64,000 nt of DNA from Hormiphora californensis (lineage: Eukaryota > Ctenophora > Tentaculata > Cydippida > Pleurobrachiidae): NCBI GenBank assembly GCA_020137815.1, contig CM035358.1, positions 1,139,356 to 1,203,355 on the forward strand, in the 5' to 3' direction. A program made the translations under genes and the position numbers. The notes beneath the pieces are model-generated. The model saw nothing but the letters and a program-made list of their open reading frames with translations, was not told the DNA's origin and did no database searches. Position 1 is the first letter of the stretch, and the number at the start of each line of letters is the position of its first letter. This document shows, piece after piece, positions 1 through 14,945 of this stretch.

Positions 1-377
1 CGTGGTGTATCGGAAAACCGGGGCCCGGTAAATTCAGGTGCCATCATATTATTTGAGATGTATTTTTGTAATTTTGGGTTGGTTGATTCTGGGTTGATGG
101 AAGGTTTCATCCAAAATCTCCTATTTTGCCGACATGAGCCTTTTTTTCTCCCACAATTTTAGTTACCATTACGATTGCAATTTACAGTTACTACCGATAT
201 AATCACCTTCACTGTATCTTTTTTCTCTATCTTTCTATCTTTTTTCTCTCTGTCTCTTCCTGCACCGTCATTTTCCCACGAAGCAACCTATCGCCTATCA
301 CCCACAACCAATTTATAGCACTATATATTCAACCACCGCGAATTTTATTTAGCTGTAACTTTTGCTGGTAACACCAG

Positions 378-380
<3 letters not shown>

Positions 381-446
<66 letters not shown>

Positions 447-556
447 TTCTCTATCTCTCTCTTTCTTTCTCTCTCCGATATATGACGTACCCCAAATAAA
501 AGTTGTCGACTGTACATAATAATTGCAATAACTGTGCTTTTTGCTCAATATCACGT

Positions 557-624
<68 letters not shown>
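381..624. repeat. (CT)n microsatellites
   Basis: Two nearly pure CT tracts (381-476 and 557-624) are separated by about 80 bp of unique sequence. Read on either strand they give artificial Arg-Glu or Ser-Leu open frames. Confidence 0.9.
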
Positions 625-627
<3 letters not shown>

Positions 628-1141
628 GTGAGAGGAGGCACCAGGAAGCACTTAACTGACTGTAATAAACAGTAATAAAAACAACAAGAACATCACCTCC
701 AGTAGTATATCTCGTCATGTCTGCAGAAATACTAATAGAGAGAGTGAAAGAGAGAGAGGGCTAGAATAAGAGAGGGAAAGTGAAGCAGTGTCTGCAAAAA
801 TACCGATTTAAAGAGAGGGGGAAAAGAAGTGATAGTAATTGATATATTAGTTTCGGACTGGTAATATAGTTCCTTAGAACATTGTGTTCAACTGTTACCA
901 TGGCAACCCATGATTCTGGAGGGAGAAAGAGAGAGGGAGGGGATTATAAAAAAGGGAATGCAGCAGATGCATGATCGAATTATTTGGAAATTATTGGGAG
1001 AATCCTATGAAGAGCTGAAAGCAAAATTGAAAAATGTAGGTTCCATAAATTTGTCCCCATCAGTTAGCCACGTGTGTATAATTTGCGTGTATAATTTTTT
1101 GTAGTGGGAGGTTATGTCACCAACCATTAGCTGTACATTAC

Positions 1142-1180
1142 AGTGGCTTTTGGGTGTATGGTACACCCCCCAAAAGCCAC
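1142..1180. repeat. Hairpin with 12-bp arms
   Basis: GTGGCTTTTGGG and its complement CCCAAAAGCCAC flank a short loop with a few extra C residues. It may be the tip of a small palindromic element. No gene is adjacent. Confidence 0.5.
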
Positions 1181-1382
1181 GGATACACGAAAATGTCTGA
1201 ACTTTCTAACTTTTGAATATTTTTTCGTCTTTTATAGGTTTGATACATCTTTCGGAGTTTACAACATGACACGTATATCGTGTGGATACTTATAATCAAT
1301 ATGAACTAGCATAAGTAATGACTAATGACCTTGCAATTTGTCGTTTACACACTCTCACTTTCGCAACTGACTATCACATCCT

Positions 1383-1397
1383 CTCTCTGATCTCTCT

Positions 1398-1444
<47 letters not shown>

Positions 1445-1466
1445 CTCTCTCTCTCTCCTCTCTCTC
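1383..1466. repeat. (CT)n/poly-C microsatellite
   Basis: CT dinucleotide tract interrupted by a run of C. Low complexity only. Confidence 0.8.
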
Positions 1467-2803
1467 TACTGAAGTTAGACATGAACTGACTCTTCCTGGT
1501 ATCTATCCAGACTAGCTACTACTCAAAATATCTCACTATTTCTCTCTCCCTCTCTCCGTGCTCAAAATATCTCCTACTCTCACTCAAAATATCTCACTCT
1601 TCCACCGTCCAGATCTACACGACAATATCCCGCGTGTCATGTTGTTGCAGACGACATTCTTGTTTAGCAATCTCTGAAGACCCAATTAAGCCAATTATAA
1701 ACCCATTTTGTGGCACGTGCACATGTACACAAATCTGCTACTACTGCAGTGCTGATGTGATCGCATCATGACGCCGAGTTTGGATGATTTTCCAAGAAAC
1801 TGGTGAGCTCCATCATCATCGTGGCCTTGGTAAAGCTAATTTGGGTCTATATGTGATCATGGCCCGATCATGTTAATGTCTGCTCTTCGGAAATCGGATT
1901 TAGGGATTAAAATAAGAAGTGTAAATTGATGTGTATACACGTGTGTACGGAGAGAGATTGATTCGATTGTTAGTAGGACAGAAGAGAAAGGGCATTCACA
2001 ACTGCTGCTCCCCAAGTCTTGCATGCAGTGTTACATACACGAGAGTCTTACAGACAGTATGAGATACACAGAAAGGCAGAAAGAAACAGCTTGGAAAACG
2101 GCCAAATTGTCGACCAAGTTTTGTCATTGATTGTCAGATATTTTATCTACCCCTTTTTACGTGAACTGAAGGACCATTGAATATTTCGTATAACGACAGA
2201 ACACACTTGGTTAGATCGTATCCGGTAAATTATCTTATATGGCTTCATAACTATCAGTAACCAAAGAATCAGTTATAAAATGCCTAGGAAAGTCGACCGA
2301 CCTAGATCACTTATCCAATTTGAAGCATATTGTAAAGATATGATATTGGTCATTGGTTGTGGCTAGGGATGTTGGAAGAAATCCAGGACGATAAAACCTA
2401 TAGTGATCGGGTTTGAGGTTTTTTGTTGTTGAGGAAACCACAAAATGTAACGTGGCCTGGTAAGTGGTCTGTCCGGCTAACATGATCTAAAGAATCAACC
2501 CCTCTGAAAATAGTTAAGTCTATATTTGGGTTGTAATTTAGGTATTTTTAGTGCTCCCAATAATCAATCATTGATTAAAAATCAGTTTGCGGTGGGGGTC
2601 TGTATTAAACTCGGGGCATGGCCATGGGCATTAATTGGTGCTATTTTAGAGACATGAGAGATTGTGAAATGAGGGATTGTGAGACCCCATGCAGTAATCA
2701 TAGTTAGCATCACAAATAGCATCTGGGGCAGCAGCTGCCGACATTTTAAAATTGTTTCTGGTGAGAGGGTTTTTCAACGAATAAGGAAAAATTTTGTCGT
2801 CTT

Positions 2804-3006
2804 TACTCTCTCTCTCTCTCTCCTCTCTTTTTTTTCTTCTCTCCTTTTCCCCTCTCTCGCCCTCTCTCTCTCCCCCTTCTTTTCCCCTTCTTTTTTCTCC
2901 CTTCTTCTCCTCCTCTCTCTCTCTCTCTCTCTTTCTCCTCTCTTTTCTCTCTCTCTTTCTCTCTCCCCTCTCTCTCTCTCTCTTCTTCTCTCTCTCTCTC
3001 TTCCCT
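2804..3006. repeat. Polypyrimidine tract
   Basis: About 200 bp made almost wholly of C and T on the plus strand, imperfect CT/TTC units. It opens long artificial frames on both strands. Confidence 0.8.
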
Positions 3007-4075
3007 TTTGCGAAGAGCATTTAAACTTGGGAGCAGTTTAAAAAGAACACAAATCAAATTTTTCAATGGGCCTAATTTTTTATTATTTCTCAACCTTTTC
3101 TCCCTCAAAACCCTCACCAAACCAAATTTTACGGCAATCAAATTCAGTATCAGCGAAAGAAACAATATTAACAAACCATCCTTGAAAAGACAACCTACCA
3201 ACTCGACTGGGATAATGGCCGGATCCCAACACTAAAATAATCTTTCAAGAAAGAAGCTGCCCCATTGCCCCCTCTTTTTTTCGTTTTTTAATTTTCCCCA
3301 ACCGTTTTACCCTTCCCATAAGGGAAATGTGGGAGTACGGGCTCCAAACCCAAAAAGCAGGGTGGATCAACCAGTAATAAAGGGAGAGCCAGACCACCTG
3401 TGTCTCAGAAAGGTCTCCGTCCAGCAACCACCCTTCTTTGAAAGTGGGGGGTTAGGCGATCGGTATTGGTTGGGTGGGATGGGGGGGGGGGGGGTTCGAA
3501 AAGTTATGTGCTGCAATTAAATGGAAATTCCATGGAGGAATTATGGGATCTCAAATCTAGAGAGGTGGTAGTTTTCATTTTGTTGAACAGCGCGAGAGTT
3601 ATAAATTCAGAGCCTCCATATTTTCCCAAGCACGTTTTTTTTGATAAAATTCCCGGATAAATGATGATGATTGACTTTAATTTATTAGGTACCCACTCGA
3701 ACAAAAGAAACAAAACTTCTTTCCAACTTTAAAATTTAATTTTGCACCACAAAAAACATTTTTTTGCGTGGTCATTCGATTAGAGAGATTGGAGTGGCAA
3801 AAACATTTCTGTAGAATTTTTTCCCAAAAAATTTTTAACCAAAAAAAATAATTTTTGTTGGGTGTTTAAACCACGAGGAAAAAATTCCCTTTTGACGGTG
3901 ATTCAATGGAAATGTCTGTGTCTTGGTAAAAAGGCCTTTTAAAAAAATTAAAAATTTTGGGGCTTCTTTTCAAAAAGGGGGTTTGCGGGGGTTTCATGGG
4001 CCATGGTATTAGAAAGAAAGGGCAAATTTTGGGAGGGGTTTGAGAGAGGGGAAGAGAGGGAAATCTCTCTAATAC

Positions 4076-4099
4076 AGAGAGAGAGAGAGAGAGAGAGAC

Positions 4100-4164
<65 letters not shown>
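4076..4164. repeat. (GA)n microsatellite
   Basis: Nearly pure GA tract of about 90 bp with one short interruption. Confidence 0.9.
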
Positions 4165-4169
<5 letters not shown>

Positions 4170-4313
4170 AAGAAAATGATAAGTGATGAAGACCATGTGG
4201 TCTAGAATCTCTGTCGTTGACAAGTTCATATTAGCGGCCCAGAATGTGATATACCACAAGCTGTAGTTGTACCAATTATCCATGGAACTGAGATATGATG
4301 TAGTGCGGTGGGG

Positions 4314-4364
4314 GCAGAGAGAAGGGGGTAGCAGAGAGAAGGGGGTAGCAGAGAGAAGGGGGTA
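4314..4364. repeat. 17-bp minisatellite, three copies
   Basis: The unit GCAGAGAGAAGGGGGTA is repeated three times without a mismatch. Confidence 0.85.
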
Positions 4365-5111
4365 GCAGATGAGGTATCAACCACTATCGGTCTTTTCGAC
4401 ATGTCACTCTTTCCCTGGTATACATTTCTGTGTGTCAATGATTGACCTGTAACTTGCATGGCACAAATGGGAATATTCTGGAGATTTAGAGAGACACGGA
4501 GATACACAAATTTAGAGAAAAGGAGAGAGAGATAAAAAGCTGCCAATTTGGTTGTTAAACCGTCACACTATTTTGCACACACATAAATTTGCTTTTATTT
4601 TCTCTACCAGTCGTCTCTATTTAGCAACTGCGTGTAGTTGGGTATATATCAACCCATTATTATGCACAGTTAATTTACCACCAAACAGAACATTTTGCGG
4701 ATGTATTTTTCGACAAATTAATGGCCTTCTATTATAAAATTTTGTCCTTCTCTTACTCTTTCACTCGTCAATGCACAACTGTGCGGGTTTCCAAACCACT
4801 TCCTAGCTCATTATAGGCAGCCACAATAAAACTTTTTTGTAAAGCCTAAATAAATTCTGCATGAAAGGTCGAGACAGTGACATGGTCCACCAATTTTGAC
4901 GCTCGGTAAATTGTATCTGGTGCTGGAATTTTAGACGTAACGCGCGGTGCAGTTATCGTTATGAGACGGTGCGTGCGCTAAAGTTTTGTGTGGGTAAATG
5001 CGCGCACGATCCAGCGGCAACAACTGTGCGTGTAAATTTGTCAAAAACTGAGACAACTTATTTGTCTTTGTGATTTGTCATAATTGGCTGATTAAATCTA
5101 ATTATTTTCAG

Positions 5112-8983
<3,872 letters not shown>

Positions 8984-9077
8984 GGTTGTTGAGCGCTTGT
9001 AGTTTAGAGGGTGTGTGTTTTGTTCGTATATTTGGCATGGGTTAAACAAATAACACAAATATAAAAAGATATTTCCG

Positions 9078-9177
9078 NNNNNNNNNNNNNNNNNNNNNNN
9101 NNNNNNNNNNNNNNNNNNNNNNNNNNNNNNNNNNNNNNNNNNNNNNNNNNNNNNNNNNNNNNNNNNNNNNNNNNNNN
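9078..9177. other. Scaffold gap of 100 N
   Basis: Exactly 100 unknown bases, the usual placeholder for a gap of unknown length. Order and distance of the genes on either side are therefore inferred by scaffolding only. Confidence 0.99.
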
Positions 9178-9234
9178 TTTTTTTGAAAAAATTTTTTCAA
9201 AGTGAAAAATTTCGTAATTTTTCCATTTTTTGCG

Positions 9235-9434
9235 TACGAATCGTGTTTCGAATCGGCAATGCTATACGGGAATGGTATTGCTAATTAGCAGGATTAAACG
9301 AACCATGAATCGTGTCTCTCTAAATTTCCTAATTAGATTTGATGGGGGATCACGTATCAGCACAATCCATCTCGGACCCACTAATTACCAACATCACTCC
9401 CGTTTAGCATTGTCGATTAGAAACACGATTCGTA
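9235..9434. mobile_element. Palindromic MITE-like repeat, copy 1
   Basis: About 200 bp with imperfect inverted ends: it opens TACGAATCGTGTTTCGAATC and closes with the near complement ending CACGATTCGTA. No coding capacity. Related copies follow at 9617-9815 and 9976-10080, which argues for a mobile or locally amplified element. Confidence 0.65.
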
Positions 9435-9616
9435 TACCATAATTTACTTAAAATATTTTTCACAAAAAAAATTTCACAAAATTTCAGGTAATGATTCTCA
9501 ATACCTTGATCGATGCTCTCCATGAATTTTTAGAGAAACATTTAATTTTGTGAAAAAACTTTGTAAAATATTTCAAAAAGTCAATTTCGGAAAAAAAATC
9601 TATGTCAATTTTGCCG

Positions 9617-9815
9617 TACGAATCGTGTTGCGAATCGGTGATGCTATGCGGCAGTGCTCTCGCTAATTAGCAGGATTTATTGAAACATGAATCGCTTCCC
9701 CTAAACTTCCTAATCAGATTTGATGGGGGATCACGTATCAGCATAATCCATCTCGGACCCACTAATTAGCAACATCACTCCCGCTTAGCAATACCGATTC
9801 GAAACACGATTCGTA
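9617..9815. mobile_element. Palindromic MITE-like repeat, copy 2
   Basis: Same organisation and length as copy 1. The right half (from GATGGGGGATCACGTATCAG onward) is nearly identical between the two copies; the left half differs more. Ends TACGAATCGTG and CACGATTCGTA are complementary. Confidence 0.65.
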
Positions 9816-9975
9816 CGCAAAAATTGACATAGAAAATTTTCCATAAAATTGACTTTGAAATATTTTCCAAACTTTTTTACAAAATTTCAGAGAATGATTC
9901 TTAACACCTTGATCGGTGCTCTCCATGAATTTTTTGAAAAAAAAAGTTTCTGAATTTGTTGACCCTCTCATGAGG

Positions 9976-10080
9976 ACACGATTCGACGGGAAGTCAGGTA
10001 TCAAATCAATCCATATCGAACCCGCTAACTAGCGAAATCATTTCCACATAGCACCACCGATTCGAAATAGGGTTAATACG
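9976..10080. mobile_element. Partial third copy of the palindromic repeat
   Basis: Starts with ACACGATTCGACGGGAAGTC and matches the right half of copies 1 and 2 with many substitutions; the left half is absent. Confidence 0.45.
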
Positions 10081-10202
10081 GCGAAATTGACATTGAAATC
10101 CATACAATTTTCGTGAAATAATTGAAAAATTTTGCATGAAAAAGCCCGATTTCTGGGCATTTTTTGACCAAAAAATTCGGTGGTTCGGCCAAAATTTCCT
10201 AC

Positions 10203-10270
10203 CGAACCGAACCGAACCGAATCGCCCAAAAAACACCGAATTTCCGAACCGAACCGAACCGAACCGAATA
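10203..10270. repeat. (CCGAA)n short tandem repeat
   Basis: Two blocks of CCGAA pentamers separated by about 20 bp. AT-rich flanks, no gene. Confidence 0.75.
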
Positions 10271-10965
10271 TTCGGTCGCTTCCTGGTAAATCATTACTCG
10301 AATCGGTTTAACACCTGTACCAAATAATCAGGAAACATATTTTCTTATTTTCCTGCATACTTAGCAGTTAGCTCTCTCTCTCTCTCTATCTCTTTCTATC
10401 TCTTTCACTCTCTTTCTTTCTTTCTTTCTCCATATCTCTCTCTCTATCTCTCTCTCTCTCTTCCTCATCCCTGGATTGCATAATCAACTAATTTTGAGTA
10501 TGTGAGAAACACGCACAAACCCACTGAAAGTTAGCTGGAGATTTGGCTTGCTCGAACCCTCTTTTCCGAGAAACTAGACAAACCGTTCTCAGGGCCTAGT
10601 TTCATTATGGGCAATTGGAAATATACTAAATTGTAGGACGCTACTGCATAATCAAACTATGTGTCTGTATCATAGGCCCGGTTCGGTAAGGGCAATCTTT
10701 AGTGATCAGTAATGCACAAACTGTACAACAATATTATTCGACTCCCAGATTTGAGGTTTTTATCTTTATGAAGTAATGCTTCAGGAGCAGTCATGAGGAT
10801 ACTCGAGCAATAGATTCCACTGTCAAACTGTACACTGAATCAAGAAACACGAACATTGAATCAACTTAACTAGCCCCACCCCTTTTTGATTATAGCTGAT
10901 CAAATACACTTGATCAGAGGAGGCTAAGTTAGAACCGCACCGACGATAACACAAAGTACTTGATT

Positions 10966-11112
10966 GTAATGTACATTGTGTATACACTATACATTTAGTA
11001 CTTGATCGGATGTACATTGTGTATACATTTAGTACATGATTGGAATGTACATTGAATATACATTTAGTACATGATCGGATGTACATTGTGTATACATTTA
11101 GTACATGATTGT
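10966..11112. repeat. 33-36-bp minisatellite, four copies
   Basis: Diverged copies of a unit containing GTACATTGTGTATACATTTA followed by GTACATGAT. It stops less than 20 bp from the 5' splice site (minus strand) of the last visible FCHO exon. Confidence 0.8.
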
Positions 11113-11128
11113 ACACGATGTTCCAAAC

Positions 11129-11757
11129 CTGTTAAACTCAATATCAACCAGTTCATCCTCTCCAATGGTTATCCTGACAATCCTACTAGCTGATTTGCTA
11201 CTAGAAGAACTCCTAACACTCTCCTGTCTCTCCATAGGAGCTGGACGGGGTGGTCTAGGTGGCCGTGATATCGCTCCCACGGTATAACTCCGCCGTGACC
11301 CAGAGGGAGTGCCCGGGGGCGAGGGAGGGTTTGAAGAGGAGGGGGAGACTGAATCTCGGAGTCGTTGGAGAACGGGGCTTACCAGAGATGTTGGATCTCT
11401 AGTGGAGAGGGATGTATGAATTGATACTTGATAGAGAGGGAGATCATAAGATATTTAGAGTATGTGGTCAGTTTGTTGGTACAATTATCTTCATTAATAT
11501 ATTCATATTTTTCGGTGCGATGTGAAATTGAAGAATATTATTTCTCTTTCTTTCTATCTTCGTCAATCCTCTCTTTTCTCTCCTTTCTCTGTATTTAAGT
11601 ACATTTCTCTTTCTCTCTTTCTCTCTATTGCCCAGCGCCTTCATCCAGTACATGTCTCACTATTTAATCTTAGGCCAAAGTTAACGATGAGGCAGAACGT
11701 ACACACATATGGTGGTCCAGGTACTTTCTAATCACCTTGGAGCATCAAAGAGAGAGG

Positions 11758-11846
<89 letters not shown>

Positions 11847-11987
11847 GGAGAGAGAGAGAGAGAGAGAGGGGGGGAGTATGCCAGTGATTACTCCATCTGG
11901 TGCCTCCTACACGCATGAGCTTTACAGATGTGAGTGAAAATATTCAGAACCCGTTATATAGTCAGCCTTACTCTATTTTAATAACCA

Positions 11988-12048
<61 letters not shown>

Positions 12049-14873
12049 TCTCTACATCTTATAAGATCAAGCTCTCCCTCTCCAGCTCCATGGAAACCAG
12101 ATCTTTGTTTTGTGTATACCACTAACTACATCATACATGTTGTGAGTAGGGTAAACCGGGGCAAAATGGTTAACTTTTTACTTAATCGGTTCTCACTCCC
12201 ATTTAAAAGAAGATACAATGAAAAAAATTATATAGGATTAAAGTTCATTATTTTATCTTTCAAATAAGATAAATTTCAACTCTAGGGACCATCATTTACT
12301 TAACTAAATAACTAATTTAAAAATTTTGGTCGGAAAAAATGGTACCGGGGCAATTCGAGCATCACCAATAGGAGTGCTTTATTTCGTCACGTGGGAGTCA
12401 CGTGAACGTCCTCACAACACCAGAAGAAGATTCCCGCCTGGTGTTGTTAGAGGTGGGGGCAATTCGAACAATGTAATCTACACGCAATCTACACGCTGGT
12501 CGTTCTTGCTCGAATTGCCCCGGTATCACGCGTGATCACGTGGTACAAAGAACTGCACATCATTGGCCCGGGAGTTAACCAAATTGCCCCGGTGTGTTAA
12601 CCAAATTGCCCATGTTCGAATTGCCCCGGTTGTTCGAATTGCCCCGGTAATCTTAATTTACCAGAATTTGGAATGAAAACATGCGAATATTTAAATAATT
12701 TTTATACCATCTGAAAGCTGATATTATTAGCTTTCAGCTGGTTTTTCAAATCGGAAATTGACCAACTTAAACCGGATCTAGAGCCTTTTTAGTGGTAACG
12801 GGCAGGCTCGAACGAGCAGTTTTCTTCTGGAGATAGGATGACGTCATTATGATAGCTTAACTAGGTGAGAGACGGGCAGTACTATGTTCAAATTGCCCCA
12901 GTTGTTCGAATTGCCCCGGTTTACCCTAACTGGGGATCAAGAGGATGTCTTGTTTTTATGAAAGCACATTTGTCATCACCGGATTCGGAATGGGATTAAA
13001 CCAAAATATGAGTGTGACATACTGAAGTAGAGACATATCAGTGTCATGCATGCAGTGACGTAATATAGCCTTACTTTTAGACTAAAGGATGTCTATCGTT
13101 CCCATGAGAAATTCTCTTTAGTTGAGGGATGAAACAAAACAACAATGGGGGGGCAGTTGTTGTTTCCTTGTGCTCTGTATATTGCGACACCTCTGAAGTT
13201 GCATAAAATATATTATGCAGATGCGTTCTCTAAAAATATACACCCTTCTGCCAATAAGTTGTAGAGTTCTGCAGAGAGAGAGAGACAGACATACATACAT
13301 ACATAGACTCAAACAGCGTTTGCTTGTACACATGCTCTCCCTCTCTTACAAGATCGCTTAGCGTATCGAGTGTGTGCGAGAGAGAGAGCTTTAAATAGAG
13401 GGTTATGGAAGAGAATGGTAGTTTACAAATAAGCGGGTAAATGTTTTACACCGACCAACACAGAGCATATATCAGCATGCCAATCCCAATCTACCAAATC
13501 ATATCTTAATTGAGCATGACAACAATTCAGTGTTCGACGAACCCTCCCCTACTAAATCCCCACATTGTTTGTAAGAAGAAGGTTTGCAGCCAAATGGCAG
13601 GATATCAGGTTGGCAGGATGCTTACACATGCTGGCTTACACACAAGCCTAGCGGTCGACTCTTAATTAACGTGTAATTAACAAAGTGACGTCAGTGCAGT
13701 ATAATGACAACAAAATGTGAATTATGAAGGAGTAAAATGCTCCTTCATAAAAACTTTTACTTTTTGTAAATTACCTGAAGGAGTTGTTCTCTATGATCAA
13801 CATATTGTGAGGGCAATCACGAGACAACAACGACATGGACAATAATAATGCAAGGGAGCTAGAGAAGTGAGAATATGAAATTTGCACATCTTGAAGGATT
13901 ATTTATCTCTCCATCTCTAAGTCTCTCATTCCCTCTATCGTTCTCATTCTTTATTGTTTGAAGTGTAACATAATAGGCAAGTATCATATTCCTCACAACT
14001 CCTACTTTGTGGTTCAAGTCTCGACAACAACAAAGAAACTCACTACTTGAAGCAACCTGGACGACTTTTAAAAGCACAGAGAAACCAATACTAACTGTTG
14101 TGTCGAAAAACAAACAAACAAGACGGGTATAAATTGTTAAGAAATCGAAAGGAGAAAACCAAAACTCGAAAGGGAATGCACATGATGGGTAACAATGCCC
14201 CAATCCTAATCGAATCTGAGCACTGACCTATTTTTCTCCAAGACTTTAGGGATTATAGGAGCATCTTTGATGGTCAGCATTTCCATTTCCATTGCACCCA
14301 CCATCTCTACCCCTGTCTTCTTATCCTCCACAAATAGTTCTATCAGCACCTCAGGGGTGTACCCAATGATACCTGAAAAACAAATTGAGAGGTTAGGTAG
14401 TATAGACAGGGGGGAGGGGGTAAGATAGCATGGTGGTCGGTGGAGAGAATCATTTAGGATTAGCTTGGTCTAGACAGCGTGTACTGGGTTTTGTAAACTT
14501 CGTCATTCGAAATATTATGAAGAATTAAAGAACGTTATGTCATAATACCACAATATAATTTTGGTTTGACGGTAAATTACTGTAATTAATATAATCACGC
14601 ATGCAGGCACCCTCTGAGAGTATATTGGGTTTGTTTTACAAGCACTGGCATGCATGGATGGTAGCTCCTTACCCTTTAGTCCTTCGTCTAGGTCACCTAC
14701 CAGATAATGCTTTAGAAATCACAGGAGTTAAATGGGCGATATAAATCAGTGTTCTCGGAGAAATCACAATATATTTTTAGGAGAAAGCGATATCACACGA
14801 CAGGGAGGGGGACAAAACACACACGAACAAATCTCGCATGATCCAAGTATTTGATGTGTTATAATGGTTTATG

Positions 14874-14945
<72 letters not shown>

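Larger units (their letters stand above)
1..5111. other. Gene-poor left flank
   Basis: No exon on either strand could be supported. The stretch holds (CT)n/(GA)n tracts, a 17-bp minisatellite (4314-4364), a hairpin at 1142-1180 and a low-quality homopolymer-rich part at about 3240-4020. Open frames here are produced by dinucleotide repeats or are short and without family features. Exons upstream of the CUB-like exon at 5112 may lie here or outside the window. Confidence 0.5.

Noticed and set aside
329-651. Three overlapping Arg-Glu-rich frames on the minus strand
   Set aside because: They are read straight out of (CT)n tracts.
2646-3201. Frames of 75-130 codons on both strands
   Set aside because: Almost every codon lies in the polypyrimidine tract; no protein-like flanks.
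10203-10270. Telomere-like CCGAA repeats
   Set aside because: Animal telomeres are normally TTAGGG; two short pentamer blocks are an ordinary short tandem repeat.
10823-11116. 97-codon frame rich in Tyr/Met/Ser
   Set aside because: Product of the minisatellite GTACATTGTGTATACATTTA; not joined to the FCHO exons in phase.
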